Assembly: GCA_946122785.1 (NCBI GenBank)
Contig: CAMGYJ010000008.1
Span: 55,500,963-55,564,962 of the forward strand
Source of the DNA: Linum tenue
Lineage: Eukaryota; Streptophyta; Magnoliopsida; Malpighiales; Linaceae
Reading direction: 5' to 3'
Length of the DNA: 64,000 bases
Below, in pieces: positions 1 through 10,993 of the stretch (position 1 is the first letter of the stretch; each line of letters starts with the position of its first letter). Under the pieces are notes generated by a model that saw only the letters and a program-made list of their open reading frames with translations, had not been told where the DNA came from and ran no database searches. Made by a program: the position numbers and the translations under genes.

Positions 1-1480
1 TTCCTCCCACTTCTTCTTGATCAATTGCCGTTGGAGGAGTTTTCTCTTCTTCGGTCACTTTCTTAGGAACAACCTCCGAGGTCACCTTCCCACTTCTCAA
101 AAGAATAGCATTGCAACCACCATTTTGATCTTTGGGGTTGACACTAGTTTGAGATGGAAGGGCTCCCCTTGGTCTCTCGGTGAGGATCCCGACAAGATTT
201 CCATTTTTAACCTCCAAGTTTTGAAGGCTTGCTTGATGGCTCCACAATCCCGCCTCAACCGAAGTAAACTTTGTTGTTACCATATCCATAAATTGCTCAA
301 TCTTCTCAAACTTTTGAGTGCTCGTGCTCACGAAGGTGGTCACTAGGTCTTCAATTTCTGCAAACTTATCGGGTTGTTGGAACCCTTAACCACCTTGAGC
401 TTGGAATAGTTGTTGGAAGTTAGAGCCTTGGAATTGTGACCTTTGTTGAATGAAAGTAGGCCTTGGTTGATAATTCCCCGTCGATCTTTGGAAACTGGGG
501 GTCTTGGGTTGGTAGGACGAGACCAAGAGAAATTGGGATGATTTTGCCACCCCGGGATGTAAGTGTTGCTATAGGGGCTGTTCCCCCTAGCATTGGCGAT
601 GAAACTCACTTGCTCCTCGGGGGTGCTTGACTCCTTCATTATTTGACACTCCAAGATCTCGTGGTTGGTACTCGAACACCAATCACACGCCATTATCGGT
701 CTCTTCCCATGCTTCTTGTCCTCTAGGAGTGCATCAATCAACCGATCAATCTTAGCTTCAAGCGGATGACTCGCTCCTACACTTTGCACTCCTCTTGCGG
801 TGCTTCTCTTGCCACATCTCGTCAAACCCCAATCATACCCTTTACACGCCATGTCTTTGAGCAACTCGGTCACTTGGGGTGGAGTCATATTCATCAATAT
901 CCCTTGACATAAGGAGTCAATGAGAATCTTGTAGTCTTGGTGGAGACCGCCATAGAAGGTCTCAATCCGGAATTGCTCCTCGAATCCATGGTGTGGGCAT
1001 TGGAGGAAGAAATCATACTAACTTTCCCAAGCATCCTCAATGTCTCATCTTCCTCTTGCTTAGAGTGGGTGATCTTCCTGTGCCACTCCGCCATCTTTGA
1101 AGGTGGGCAATACCAAGTCACAAACTTGTTGAGCATGTCATCCCACGAGGTAATCGAGAGGGCCGGTCTATTGTTGAGTCACCGAGACGCATTTCCCGCA
1201 AGAGAGTAGGGGAATAGCCTCAACTTAAAAGCATCCTCGGGAACACCATTTATCTTTAAACTTCCCACAAGCTCGATGAAATTCTGAACATGCTCCCTTG
1301 GAGACTCATTGCTAAACGCATGAAACAGTGCATTGTTATGGATCATGGTGACGAGGGCGGGCTTGATCTCGAAATTGTTGGCGGCCACGGGCGGATGTCG
1401 AATGGCGGGTTAAATATTCGCCGCCTGTGGGGCCATATAGTAGCCCATGGTCCTTGGTTACTCCTCCGCGGCCGCTCCAG
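1..1480 (-). pseudogene. Athila-type Ty3/gypsy gag (broken, runs off the left edge)
   Basis: Reading the minus strand, a retrotransposon gag is recognisable from about 1480 down to base 1. The N-terminal part (1388-1179) has the core typical of plant gag (FEIKPALVTMI, then REHVQNFIELVGSLKINGV and KLRLFPYSLAG). After a frame change comes LLNKFVTWYCPPSKMAEW (1136 downward), and a third frame (897-343) has a CCHC zinc knuckle, C-x2-C-x4-H-x4-C, starting CDWCSSTNHE. Residues such as RPRGALPSQT and LLRSGK below 342 are the usual gag-protease linker of Athila-like elements. At least two frameshifts and in-frame stops make it non-functional. It belongs with the PBS and LTR to its right; pol would lie outside the window. 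A closely related gag is at 63430-63994 on the other strand. Confidence 0.85.
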
Positions 1481-1830
1481 CTGGAGCATGTTGATTAACC
1501 GCCATATCAGCTTCACTTCCTTCCTCTTCGGAATCAAACTCTTCCTCAACTAGAAATTCTTCTTCGAGACAAACTTGTGGTTGTCCTCTCTCTTATACCC
1601 TTCTTCTTGCTTCCACTAGATCCCTCTCACAAGCAAAGACTCGGAGAGTGCGGTTGAGATTCACGTCCAGCGGCGCCAAAGGTGTCGATTACTCCAGGTC
1701 ATACACCTCCCCGCACACACTCAAAAGAACCAAAACTCCTCTAACACAAGCAAGATTCACAAACACAAAAGCGAAAAGTAAAAGCTAGATTAACATCAAA
1801 CAATATTTTCAAAATAAACGACCGTTTGAA

Positions 1831-1847
1831 TCCCCGGCAACGGCGCC
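1831..1847 (-). other. Primer binding site (tRNA-Asp-like) of the Athila-type element
   Basis: On the minus strand this reads GGCGCCGTTGCCGGGGA, the PBS usual for Athila elements. It lies 7 bases inside the LTR end at 1855 and upstream of the gag, which fixes the direction of the element. Confidence 0.85.
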
Positions 1848-1854
1848 TAAAACT

Positions 1855-3266
1855 TGACTCGTCCCGAATATCACAATAAAAATCCCAATTAAGGCCCAAG
1901 TATAAACCCTAATTGGATGCAATATAGGACAAGTATGTTTAAATATCAACCCGGGCTGGTCCATGTACCCCTACTTCGATTGTTTGAAACATTATCTAGA
2001 GATTGGTTGTTTGATTGAAAACTATGATATACTATTAAAGCGGTTGCAAAAGTAATTGGATTTGACACTAATTGAGCATATTTCACCCGGGTGTTGCAAC
2101 CCCTAGCTAGAAATTATGACTTGTCGAATCGAATGAACACGTGTGGTAAGGAGGTTGTAAACCGTAGGGAAGTGCAACAAGTGAACAAACGCCACTCTCT
2201 TGCTCAATAGGTCAAGGGAATTCGATTGAAGCCACCAGGTAGCTCTCTTGATCTATTGACTAAGGGTTGCAAAGACTTTACCCTTAAATCGGAGTTCGGA
2301 CGACCAAATTACACCAAACCCTAGGTGCTAATACGAACAAAGAGGGTTTCCCTACATTAACCTAGATAGGAGATAAGATTTGCCTAAGAAAACCCAGCTT
2401 TACAAGCCTCTTTCAAAGAAAGGGGGTTTCTCTCTACCTAGGTTAGAATGGCAAATAGATTGATAGGCAAACACACAACACAATCTTCCATGAAAATACC
2501 TCCAAATTCATATTAAAACAAATCCACAAATAAATCATTCAACCCATACAAACATTCAAATAATTGTAGCTAGGGTTTACAAACACCCAAGTGAAATAAG
2601 GTACTACTCCATGCTAGGAGAAGGGAAAACACAAGATAGAAGAAGGGAAACCATCATGGAGATGTTATCCTTGCTCCTTTTGTTAAAGAGATCCTCCTTT
2701 GGGGAAGGAATTCTCAAAACCTTTCTTGAAGATGAAACTCTAGCTTCTTCCCTTCTTTGGTTAATCACTTTATCACTCTAAAAATCTGAAGAAGAATGAT
2801 TTTCTCACACTAGGTCTCCCCCCCTTTTCCTTCATCTCAAACCCCTTTTTATACCCATGTCAGGCTCACACCACGGTTCTAGTTCATGGTCGTGATCTCG
2901 AGCCAAAATGCACTGCATCAATAATTCAGTTCACGGTCAGTGGCTTGGTTTCACGGTCTTACGACCGTGAACTGGCTTGAGTCCAGTGAGTGCATAAATG
3001 TCCTTGGACCCCTGGTAGTTTACAGTTTACGGCTCTAGTACACCGTCAACTCACTGCTTCCATCGTGATCTGCTACTGCTTCCATCCTTTGACCTGATTT
3101 TGCACCATTTCGTCCAACTTTTGACTCCGGGGTTGGTTCCACCTGCTATAGACTGAAATGCACAAAAACAAGACAAACCCCAGCACAAAACCAAACCTCC
3201 CAAAGTAAAAATGTCTCAAACGACTAAGAAAATCGGGGTAAAAAGTGTACAATTACTGCCGAATCA
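1855..3266 (-). repeat. 5' LTR of the Athila-type element
   Basis: On the minus strand this 1412-bp LTR starts TGATTCGGCAGTAATTGTAC at 3266 and ends CGAGTCA at 1855, next to the PBS. Its start and end match the solo LTR at 10991-12341 and the LTR at 17271-18993. About 200-400 bp from its start it carries CACGG/CCGTG words, including a hairpin at 2950-2971 with 9-bp arms TTCACGGTC/GACCGTGAA. The LTR sits inside the gag relic to its right, so it inserted after that element. The 3' LTR is outside the window. Confidence 0.85.
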
Positions 3267-6090
3267 CTTGACGAACCTTTTGCGGATCTCTCGTGGTCCT
3301 AGCCGAGTCGCCGTTGGCGCAGCTGCTGGTCCCGCCGGTGTTGCCCCAATCCCAAGGGCATGCCCCGCTCTTCCTTCGGCACCACTAGCCACCACTCCAC
3401 TAACTTCTCCGTAGGCCTTCTGATAGCGCCCTACGGTACTCCGCCAGATAGCAATCTCTTCCTCCTTACGACATGCAATGCGAAAGGTAGTGCTCAAAGA
3501 GCCAGGCTCAAATACGTTGACTCCCATTGCGATCTCTGGTCGCAAGCAAGCCATACACATGCCCACCAAGGTCTCTTCCGACACGCCCTTGCACATGTTA
3601 CCCAACTTGAGGAACTCAACTCGATATTTGGCCACCGTCTCGATCTGTCTCAGCTTTGCTAGTTGCTCGGGAGCCAATCCCTCCGAGCACCCAAACTGAT
3701 AACGTAGCTCATCCTGGAAATGAAGCCACGTAATCAAGGTCTCCGCCGCTGCATAAGATCGCTCTATCCACTCCCACCACTACAGAGCACTCCCTCCAAA
3801 TCAAGGTTCAAAAAAACGCTAGGCGTAAGGTTAGTGCTCGACTCCTTACTTGTGCCTAGCCCGATTAAGCGTAGCCTAGGCGTTTAGAGCATAAATGGAA
3901 AATGTTTTGAAATGTTTCATGTTTTCTAGAATACTTAATATGCTCACAATTTCATTTAAAATTAAAAGCACATAGTTCTTAACAGTTAATACTTAACATA
4001 ACAAATAACGAGCAAGTAGTGACCATTTCCTAGAATCAAAAGTTCATAAAATGTCGTAACACTAAACAATAAGAACATAAGAAAAATTTCATTCACCCAA
4101 GTAGGTTTGTGCAGTCACCACTTTATTTTCATCATCCTCTTAGAAGCATTGTTATTATCTTCATTTGCCACTCCTATTGGCGAACCATTAGTATCATCCA
4201 TTGTAGAAAACTTGTTTAAAATAAAATCAACAATTAAATAAAAGGATCCACCAATTAGTAATATGAAGTTCAGTAGGCATGTGGCACAAATTCAATATCC
4301 ATGGCCCTATGACTCCCTTTCACAACAAGTTGGCAAGTTCAATAGCCATCTCCGTTAAGCTCCCTCCAAAGTAATTGAGACCTTTACTCAACAATCAAAC
4401 CCCCACAACTCTACCTAGGACTCCTATTTTATTTTTATGCAACAAAACTCTACTCTACCATCAAAATGAAAAATGAAATCAAAGAACATGTAGACTGGCC
4501 CATTCCAATGCAATATATACACCAAATTTTTTATGAATAAACAAAATCTACACCAACCATTTCATCATAACAAGGAAAACTAGCTGCAAACTTCTCACAA
4601 AGTGGAATTGAATATGAAATCAAAAATATCCATGAAGAAAGAGGAAACTGGTCCGCCCAATTCTAATCCAATTTATAGGACTGCTAGCCGCGAACTTCTA
4701 AGTTCTAACAACCAACAAGCTTCTACCACCAATGTATAAAGTCAATGATATCCAGGAAGAAAGAAAATCAAGCGAACTGCTGGCGACAATTGAATATCAA
4801 AGACGGATAAAGGAGAGCAACAAGTTTCTCCTTGCAGCATTTGAGCCGCGAGTTTCTCCTTGCAGCGACCGAGCAATGAGTTCCTCCCTAGCCGCGGCCG
4901 TGCCACGAGCTTCTTCCTTGCAGAGGCCAAGCAACGAGCAGTAAGAAGGAGAAGGAAGGAGGGGCAGTTGCTGGGAACAAGGATGCAGGAAAGGTCACGA
5001 GTGACGCAAGCCAAAAAGACCAAGTCAGAAAATCCAGCTCACTTGGGATTTCATAACCCAGGCCTAGGCCCGCTTCATAGAGCTTTGTCCCGCGTAATCA
5101 AGAATTAGTCGACTATTAATAGCTATTAAGCACCTCTAGCGCTTTTAACACCTCCCAGGCCCAAATCACTGCGTTTTTCAGCGCATAACACCTATTTAAG
5201 CCTAGGACGGCGTGCACTTAGGCACGCCTTCTTAAACATTGCTCCAAATAGAAAGATGTCAGTGTCTTCCTCTCCTCCAGAATCGGATGACCTGCACGTT
5301 CTCATCCCGATGGTGCACCGTCGCGGCGCATAACCCTGCTTGATTCACCAAACTTAGCTCATCATTCTAGTGATGACGATCTCGGCCCTACCAACCCCAT
5401 CCATGTCGGCCCACTCCTTTCCTAAGCTTCGCGCCCGATAAATTTAACAGTCTGAATGACTCATTGCGGATCACATAGTCATTCCCGGCCATATTGGCCT
5501 TCCGCGCCTAGCTGCCAACTACTAGGCCGACGAGGTAGGTAACAACCTCGACCTATCGTGACTTGCCCAGGAGCCTTGGCCCACACCCTGCTCGCCTCCT
5601 GCCCCAATGCCCGAACATCCCTCCTTCCCGCATGGGCTGATCACCGGCGCCTCCTCATACGCCACCGGCGACGGCTCGGTCATGCCAACCTTCGCCACAA
5701 CCGTCGATCTCGTCTCCTAAAATTCCTCACGAAGTCCTCTGATCTTCGCCCTTAAGTGGCCGCCATCTCCCTAATCGAAGAGTCGATTTTCTACAAAAAG
5801 CGGTCAAGGATCAGCTACATAATTAAAACCCGTCCAACTGCTCCTTTGATCTCCTTCAAATTCGTGGAATCTTCCAAGACTCCATCATTCCGTGCTCGTC
5901 GTGGTGGTTTTCCGCTCTCCACCCGCGCCTCTCGGACCGCATCGATCGAAGAAGAAGGGATGCCCTTCTCCACTGCGCCAGTCTCTTTGTCTTGGACGGC
6001 TTTTTCTATGCCTCGGTTGAGAGGGAGTAACCGCCATCGTTGTTCTTCTATGCCTCGGTCCAGAGTTATAAAAAAACTCGAAATCATAAT
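3267..6090 (-). pseudogene. Ty3/gypsy gag relic, interrupted by a hAT element
   Basis: The minus frame 3737-3267 encodes a retrotransposon gag segment (TWLHFQDELRYQFG, then PEQLAKLRQIETVAKYRVEF and MACLRPEI), the tryptophan-rich capsid pattern of plant Ty3/gypsy gag. The upstream part lies at 5250-6087, in several frames with stops, and begins MISSFFITLDRGIEEQRW just after the PBS at 6092. The two parts are separated by the hAT insertion 3802-5241 and the downstream end is cut by the Athila LTR at 3266. No protease or pol of this copy remains. Assignment to a chromovirus clade is my inference from the gag pattern. Confidence 0.7.
3802..5241. mobile_element. Non-autonomous hAT element, 1440 bp, with 8-bp TSD
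   Basis: The segment is flanked by perfect 8-bp direct repeats CTCCAAAT at 3794-3801 and 5242-5249, and removing it restores the gag region. The ends are imperfect inverted repeats: CAAGGTTCAAAAAAACGC on the left and CAATGTTTAAGAAGGCGT on the right reverse complement, of the CA(G/A)GGTTCAAA type known for hAT transposons. CCTAGGC words recur near both ends, as hAT subterminal repeats do. No transposase domain is visible; the small ORFs inside (about 4732-5108) resemble nothing I know. Confidence 0.85.
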
Positions 6091-6091
6091 C

Positions 6092-6105
6092 GGGCTCTGA
6101 TACCA
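6092..6105 (-). other. Primer binding site (initiator tRNA-Met type)
   Basis: The minus strand reads TGGTATCAGAGCCC, the standard PBS complementary to initiator tRNA-Met. It lies six bases from the LTR at 6112-6467 and upstream of the gag relic 6087-3267. Confidence 0.85.
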
Positions 6106-6111
6106 AATAAT

Positions 6112-6467
6112 TGGTTCTATATAGGTATTGGGAACTAGGGATCAATTAGGGATTGATCCTCCCTTTTAGACTTAAGAATGGTGATTACGGGATTCATTTA
6201 GAAAGGAGAGGGAGGAAGAAAGAGTGTTGCGGCATCAACCTTGGTTGAGGAAGGAAACACAGTAGAGAGGGGAAGATTAGGGTTTGGGAAATTTATGTTC
6301 TGTAATTGCTTAACGAGTAATCCCACTAATTTCCCTGAAAATAGCCTTTTCATACCCAACTATTATGACTTAACAAAAGACTATCTGATTATTCCCAAAA
6401 CCCCCCAAATAATCCTTAAATGTCTCAAAACATGAATAAACGATAAATAACCCCAGATGACCAAACA
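6112..6467 (-). repeat. Short LTR (5' LTR of the gag relic at 3267-6090)
   Basis: The 356-bp segment reads TGTTTGG...AACCA on the minus strand and abuts a Met-type PBS, so it is the 5' LTR of the element whose gag follows. The matching 3' LTR is not in the window. The right boundary is inferred from the TG...CA convention and could be off by a few bases. Confidence 0.65.
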
Positions 6468-6469
6468 AG

Positions 6470-8166
6470 CAAATAATTATGTTTCTATCATCGTCTTCAA
6501 AAAATTCTTCGAGTGTCCGCTCCACCTTAGTAGCCACTTACCTTTTTTATTGAATGCTCCATCTTTCACTGAAGACTTCTTAGGTTGTCCTCTTTCTTCC
6601 ACTCGCATTCTTCAACAAGCCTTGTATGATTCGATTGCCTCTTTTGATAGGGGAACTATGAAATCTTCCCCTCCTTCAAAGACAAACATCAAGTTATGTT
6701 AAGGGATTCAAAAATTCTTCTTTCTGTTTATAAAATCCATGCCTATTACGACTAGATAATCATTCATTGGCACCACATGAAAATATAGACTCTCACTCAT
6801 TCTCTGAGGGTGATTGCAACCCTGAGAGCGACTTCATGTGTTTGTGGCTTCCAAATTGATATTTTTTAGTCTCCCTGTCTTCTTATCGTACGAGTTTCTC
6901 ATACTCTACACTTTATCCATGTCAAGAAATTTGCATTGGCCCCGCTACGCACCAAATATAGTTTCTCTCCTTAGTTGGGTTTTTTCCTCCATGAATAAAT
7001 TATCCTTCTTCTCGGTTAGAGGAAGGTCTTCATTCGCTTTCATGGCATTCCACCCTCTGATTTTCATGTTCATCATCTTTAGAGCTTTCCTCCATAAAAA
7101 AAGCACTTGACTTACTCCGCTTCTATCAACCTCATACATGGTGAGGACCTTGACAAAGAAATCAAGAAATGGGTTTGTCATCTCTTCCAACCTTACCTCC
7201 TTTGCTGAGCAGCTACATTGTTGTGTGTTATTTCCTTCTTTGAAGTACTCATCGTGCTCTCCCACACCATTATAGTCTGATGGCTCTTGTTCCTCGAGTT
7301 TCTAGTACTCAATAAAGGACTTCGCAATCATCATTGTCATTGTAGCTCCAACCTTGCCAATGGTTGTAATCCACCTAGAAATGCGAACAATACCCACTAA
7401 TTGGGGAGCAAGTCGAAGAAGTCTCAATCTATTTTCAATCTTCGTATTCGTGAGGTAGAATTACTTCTTGATCTCCTGTTTTAAATCTTCCCTTATCTCC
7501 ATTATGCTTGTCCCTCTATAGATATCACTTTGATGCCTCATCCACCGTAACATAGTTTTATCCATGAGATAAATGGGTGTAGTATGTACCTTGGCATTAA
7601 CCTTCAAATTATCGCTCCAAGCTCCACTGGAAGTTATCTAACTCCCTTGTACAGCTCGACCCACCAAACCTCTTCGGTCTCGGAACATCCACTGTTGGGA
7701 TGAGTTATACAATGACACATCCCTTAGCCATGACCCTCTTGAGGAGATTTACCTTTACCTATAGTTCTATAATCTTATCACTTATCCTAACTAGCTTGAA
7801 CTTAAACGTCTCTCTCAACGAATCAGTGTTGTTGCTGAGGATGCCAAGTAGCTCATCGTGGAGTGCCTCCAAGCCTTCTTCCGACCCTGGAATGTGATTC
7901 CCATGTCACTGGGGATTTTTTCGATGCTTCCCCCCATCTGCATATGATTTTGGTCCAAATCCTCAATTATGTCGATGTGCTGGGCTATCTTTAGGTGCGC
8001 CTTCTCTAGATGCTCCTCCACTACGGTCAAATCATCTCGAGCTCTTGATGAAGATTTTTCCTCTTTGAATTGCTTTGATTATTCACTTCTCTCTCTCTCT
8101 CTCTCATTCATCATAATTAAATTTAAATCCACACGCCATTTCTTTGGAGCTCTTCCCTCCATGTAA
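6470..8166 (-). pseudogene. Second Ty3/gypsy gag-protease relic
   Basis: On the minus strand, fragments of a plant Ty3/gypsy gag-pol follow each other with many stops. A coiled-coil-like start lies at 8030-7815 (VVEEHLEKAHLKIAQHIDII), a gag core at about 7600-7350 (KTMLRWMRHQSDIYRGT, then KQEIKKQFYL), and a retropepsin-type segment at 6792-6711 (VVPMNDYLVVIGMDFINR). The order gag then protease is right for such elements. RT and integrase are missing; the short LTR at 6467 begins directly below. It may be an internally deleted copy of the same or a related element. Confidence 0.6.
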
Positions 8167-8169
8167 GCA

Positions 8170-9360
8170 TGAAACATGGTATGATACTGGTTTTCACTGA
8201 CTAACTTGAATGCTACTATATGTGTTGTTTATAATATCATATAGGATGCTAGGAAATTACTTTATCGAAATATTCTATTGAGTTAAGCCTGTATAAGAGG
8301 AATGATCACCCTCCTATACATTCTTAAACTCAATGCTTGTTGGTTTAGATCTCCAATATTATAAACCTATGGTTATGGCTCAAGAGGCCCACACTTAACC
8401 TAGTTCTATACTTACATCTTCGTTCTTAATTATATAGTTGATGGCATGAAGCGAAAACACACATTAGTTATTTTATTGTTACTTTCGCATGTGGCGAAAG
8501 CTCGGTTTGGAATGCTTTTGTAGAAAGGATAGAGTTATTTAATAGTTGAATCATTGAGATACATGATATAATTGAGAATTGAGATGCATATTTATGTCGA
8601 GGGGTCTTTTCTACTCAATTAAGTATTTTTTACTGTTTTACATTTCCTTCATATAAAAGATAGAAAATCGACCTGAACATATCTATCTTCCATTGCTTTT
8701 GTGAGTTAAGATATGAGTAGTTAGATGTGAGTAGTCTATGACTTTATCACTTGTTGTTTACTATATATCACGCACAACTTAGAAGATAGGGAAGTAGGTC
8801 TAGGGTTTTCACCAATCAAGCACTTGTCCTACTACTACTAGAATGATTCAAACCTAGGCAACCATCTCATCTCTAACGACCTCCCAACTACTTAGTTGTT
8901 TGTTTTATTTTGTTAGGTTAGCTAGTTAATAAACCAACCTATCTATTTGATTAGATAGTTGTTTAAGCGAAGTAATGATAGATCTAAGGTTCCCTTGGAA
9001 TACAACCATAGACACTTTACTACAAGCCTATCATTGGTACTCTTGTTAGTGAGCATCGTCTTATAAAGCTTCAAGATTTCGGAGTTGTTGTGGAACTCTT
9101 AGGTTATTAGAAAAACCTTCAAGATTTTGGAGTCATTTTATTGTATATTTTTGTTTTTGTGTTTGTTCTTATTATCGTGTCATGAAATTGTGCGCATGTG
9201 TTGTTTTTTTTTGTTGCGATGGAATATGTTCATTTACATATTCTTTCCTCTTTCGTTATGTTTCCTTTATTTATCTTGTGTTAAGTAGTCATTAGTTGTT
9301 TTATCATTTTCACACATTTGCTTTTATAGGTTGCTTTTGTGTTTATATGGATAGTGCATA
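8170..9360 (+). repeat. Unclassified LTR-like repeat, copy A
   Basis: No gene is visible. The stretch shares ordered blocks with 13480-14430 (same strand) and with 18994-19680 (opposite strand), for example GATGGCATGAAGCGAAAACA near 8441 against GATGATATGAAGTGAAAGCA near 14043. The T-rich, ORF-poor make-up fits an LTR or untranslated retroelement end, but no PBS or terminal dinucleotide pair could be set. Confidence 0.45.
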
Positions 9361-9426
9361 GATATGGATCCCAATGGTTGGCACAACAATAAAAGATATC
9401 ACCAACTTCCCAATTGGTGGTATCCT

Positions 9427-9758
9427 TGATGTGATATCGACTAGCGCGATATTTAATTCCCGTGATCCAAAAATGAAGATTCATATTCGACGATTTAAGG
9501 ATCAACTAGGAGCATTCTTGATGGATAAAATGGAGAATGCATTAAGGATCGGGCCTACAACATTTCTTGGAGCCCAAAACGTCCATCCTTGCTGCCCAAG
9601 TCCTCCAAATGTGAAAAGGGCAAGGAAAGAGATTGCTTAACCACTAAGGAGCTTCCTTAAGCATTAAAAACGTGTTTGGAGATTACTTAGCTGCTAAGGA
9701 GCTTCCTTTGGTCATATAATCCGAGTTCAAGGGTTCTCTTCGGATTTGGATCACATCA
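9427..9758 (+). repeat. 5' LTR (internally shortened)
   Basis: The first 290 bp are almost identical to the start of the 3' LTR at 12439, and the last bases (GGATCACATCA) match its end. About 430 bp corresponding to 12730-13150, including the TATA region of the 3' LTR, are missing here. Confidence 0.8.
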
Positions 9759-9760
9759 AG

Positions 9761-9774
9761 TGGTATCAGGAGCC
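9761..9774 (+). other. Primer binding site (initiator tRNA-Met type)
   Basis: TGGTATCAGGAGCC lies two bases after the 5' LTR and differs from the usual plant PBS TGGTATCAGAGC by one inserted G. Confidence 0.8.
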
Positions 9775-9952
9775 CGGTTCAAACTCAGCGGCGATTTTGA
9801 AGATTCATGGTTCAAACTCAGCGGTGATTTGAAGATTACTGGTTCAAACTCAGAGGTGATTTGAAAATCACTGGTTCAAAAACAGTGGAGAAAAGAAGAT
9901 TTTTTGAAACTCTTGAAAGGCAACAATTGAGCAAAATCAACGATTCACGGAG

Positions 9953-10474
9953 ATGATGAAGCAAATGCTCAAGACGACAGAAGTTATTCTTCAAGGGTTA
10001 AAGGGGAATAATGCGGCAGCAACAATAATCCAACCTGAAGCTCATTTGACGATAGGGAGTCCAAATCCAAAGCAAGTTCTCGAGCAAAGGGAGAATATAT
10101 TTCAAACGAGATGCTTAGTGGATGGTAAGCTACTATCGGTTGTGATTGATGGAGAGAGTTGCACTAACCTGGTGAGTGAATATTCGGTGAAGAAATTGGG
10201 GTTAAGCACATTGCAACATCCAAAACCCTACACTCTTCAATGGCTTAATGAAGATGGATCAATTAAAGTCACCAAGCAAGCCATATTGAAGTTTGAGATT
10301 GGAAGATATAAAGATGAAGTCCTTTGTGATGTGGTGCCAATGGAAGAGGCTCATGTTTTGCTTGGAAGACCATGGCAGTTTGCTCGAAATGGAATACAAG
10401 ATAAAGTCACCAAGAAGTACAAGTTGTCGCATAGAGGTCAAAAGTTTGTATTAAAGCCTTTATCTGCCAAATAA
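9953..10474 (+). CDS. Retropepsin-like (gag-asp) ORF of the short LTR element
   Basis: A 173-residue open frame with the retroviral-type aspartic protease fold of plant Ty3/gypsy elements. The active-site region reads VVIDGESCTNLVS at about residues 61-73, where a D-S/T-G triplet is expected, so the catalytic motif is altered (D-G-E). The following blocks PYTLQWLNEDG, KVTKQAILKFEIG, EVLCDVVPMEEAHVLLGRPW are strongly typical of the family. The frame may begin upstream of the first Met. It ends 21 bp before the acidic ORF, so the two were probably one polyprotein split by a stop. Probably catalytically dead; it may derive from a full gag-pol by deletion. Confidence 0.8.
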   Translation: MMKQMLKTTEVILQGLKGNNAAATIIQPEAHLTIGSPNPKQVLEQRENIFQTRCLVDGKLLSVVIDGESCTNLVSEYSVKKLGLSTLQHPKPYTLQWLNEDGSIKVTKQAILKFEIGRYKDEVLCDVVPMEEAHVLLGRPWQFARNGIQDKVTKKYKLSHRGQKFVLKPLSAK

Positions 10475-10495
10475 ATCTATGAGGGTCAACTTCAA

Positions 10496-10993
10496 ATGCA
10501 ACAGAATTTGAAGAAGGAGAAAGAGTTTCAAGCCAAAGTTGAAGAGGAACTCAAAGAATACGTGGAAGAGAAAGAAGAGGTTCTTGTTGATGGTCTTACT
10601 ATAGTCACTTGTGAAGAGGATTCACAAGCTTTGATTTCATCTCGCGAAGAATCAAAACTTGAAGTAGAAGAGAAAGTCGAAGAAGAGGCAGAAGAAGTAA
10701 AAGGAGATATTCTTGTTGATGTTCCAGATTTGAGTGCACAAGAAGTTAAGCAATACATTGAGGAATCAGAATTCAAAGGCGGAGATGAATGCATGAAAAT
10801 TCTGGAGGATTCATCAATTGTTCCCGAATATGATCATATTGATTTCGTGGTTTTCAAAGAGGGAGCCCGCGTGGAAAAGCTACGAGAATTGCATAGTTAT
10901 GTGGAAGGTGTTCATCAAAATGGAGTCTCTACAATTCATGGACGAATTGTCTTTAAGAAGGGGGGAATAATACGATCCTCACTACCAAGATGA
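10496..10993 (+). CDS. Acidic Glu-rich ORF of the short LTR element
   Basis: A 165-residue frame that follows the protease ORF with little spacing. The first two thirds are very rich in Glu and Lys (KEYVEEKEEVLV, KVEEEAEEVKGDILV) and predicted to be helical or coiled. The end (STIHGRIVFKKGG) resembles the last residues of plant Ty3/gypsy polyproteins, where the reading frame runs into the polypurine tract. I recognise no RT or integrase motif. Its last bases just reach the inserted solo LTR at 10991, so the true C-terminus lies beyond that insertion. Confidence 0.55.
   Translation: MQQNLKKEKEFQAKVEEELKEYVEEKEEVLVDGLTIVTCEEDSQALISSREESKLEVEEKVEEEAEEVKGDILVDVPDLSAQEVKQYIEESEFKGGDECMKILEDSSIVPEYDHIDFVVFKEGARVEKLRELHSYVEGVHQNGVSTIHGRIVFKKGGIIRSSLPR

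Noticed and set aside
17..346. 109-residue plus-strand frame at the left edge
   Set aside because: It lies opposite the gag-protease linker of the Athila-type element, which is recognisable on the minus strand.
6112..6467. Solo LTR with target duplication
   Set aside because: Flanking pentamers do not match, and a PBS plus gag follow, so it is better read as a 5' LTR.
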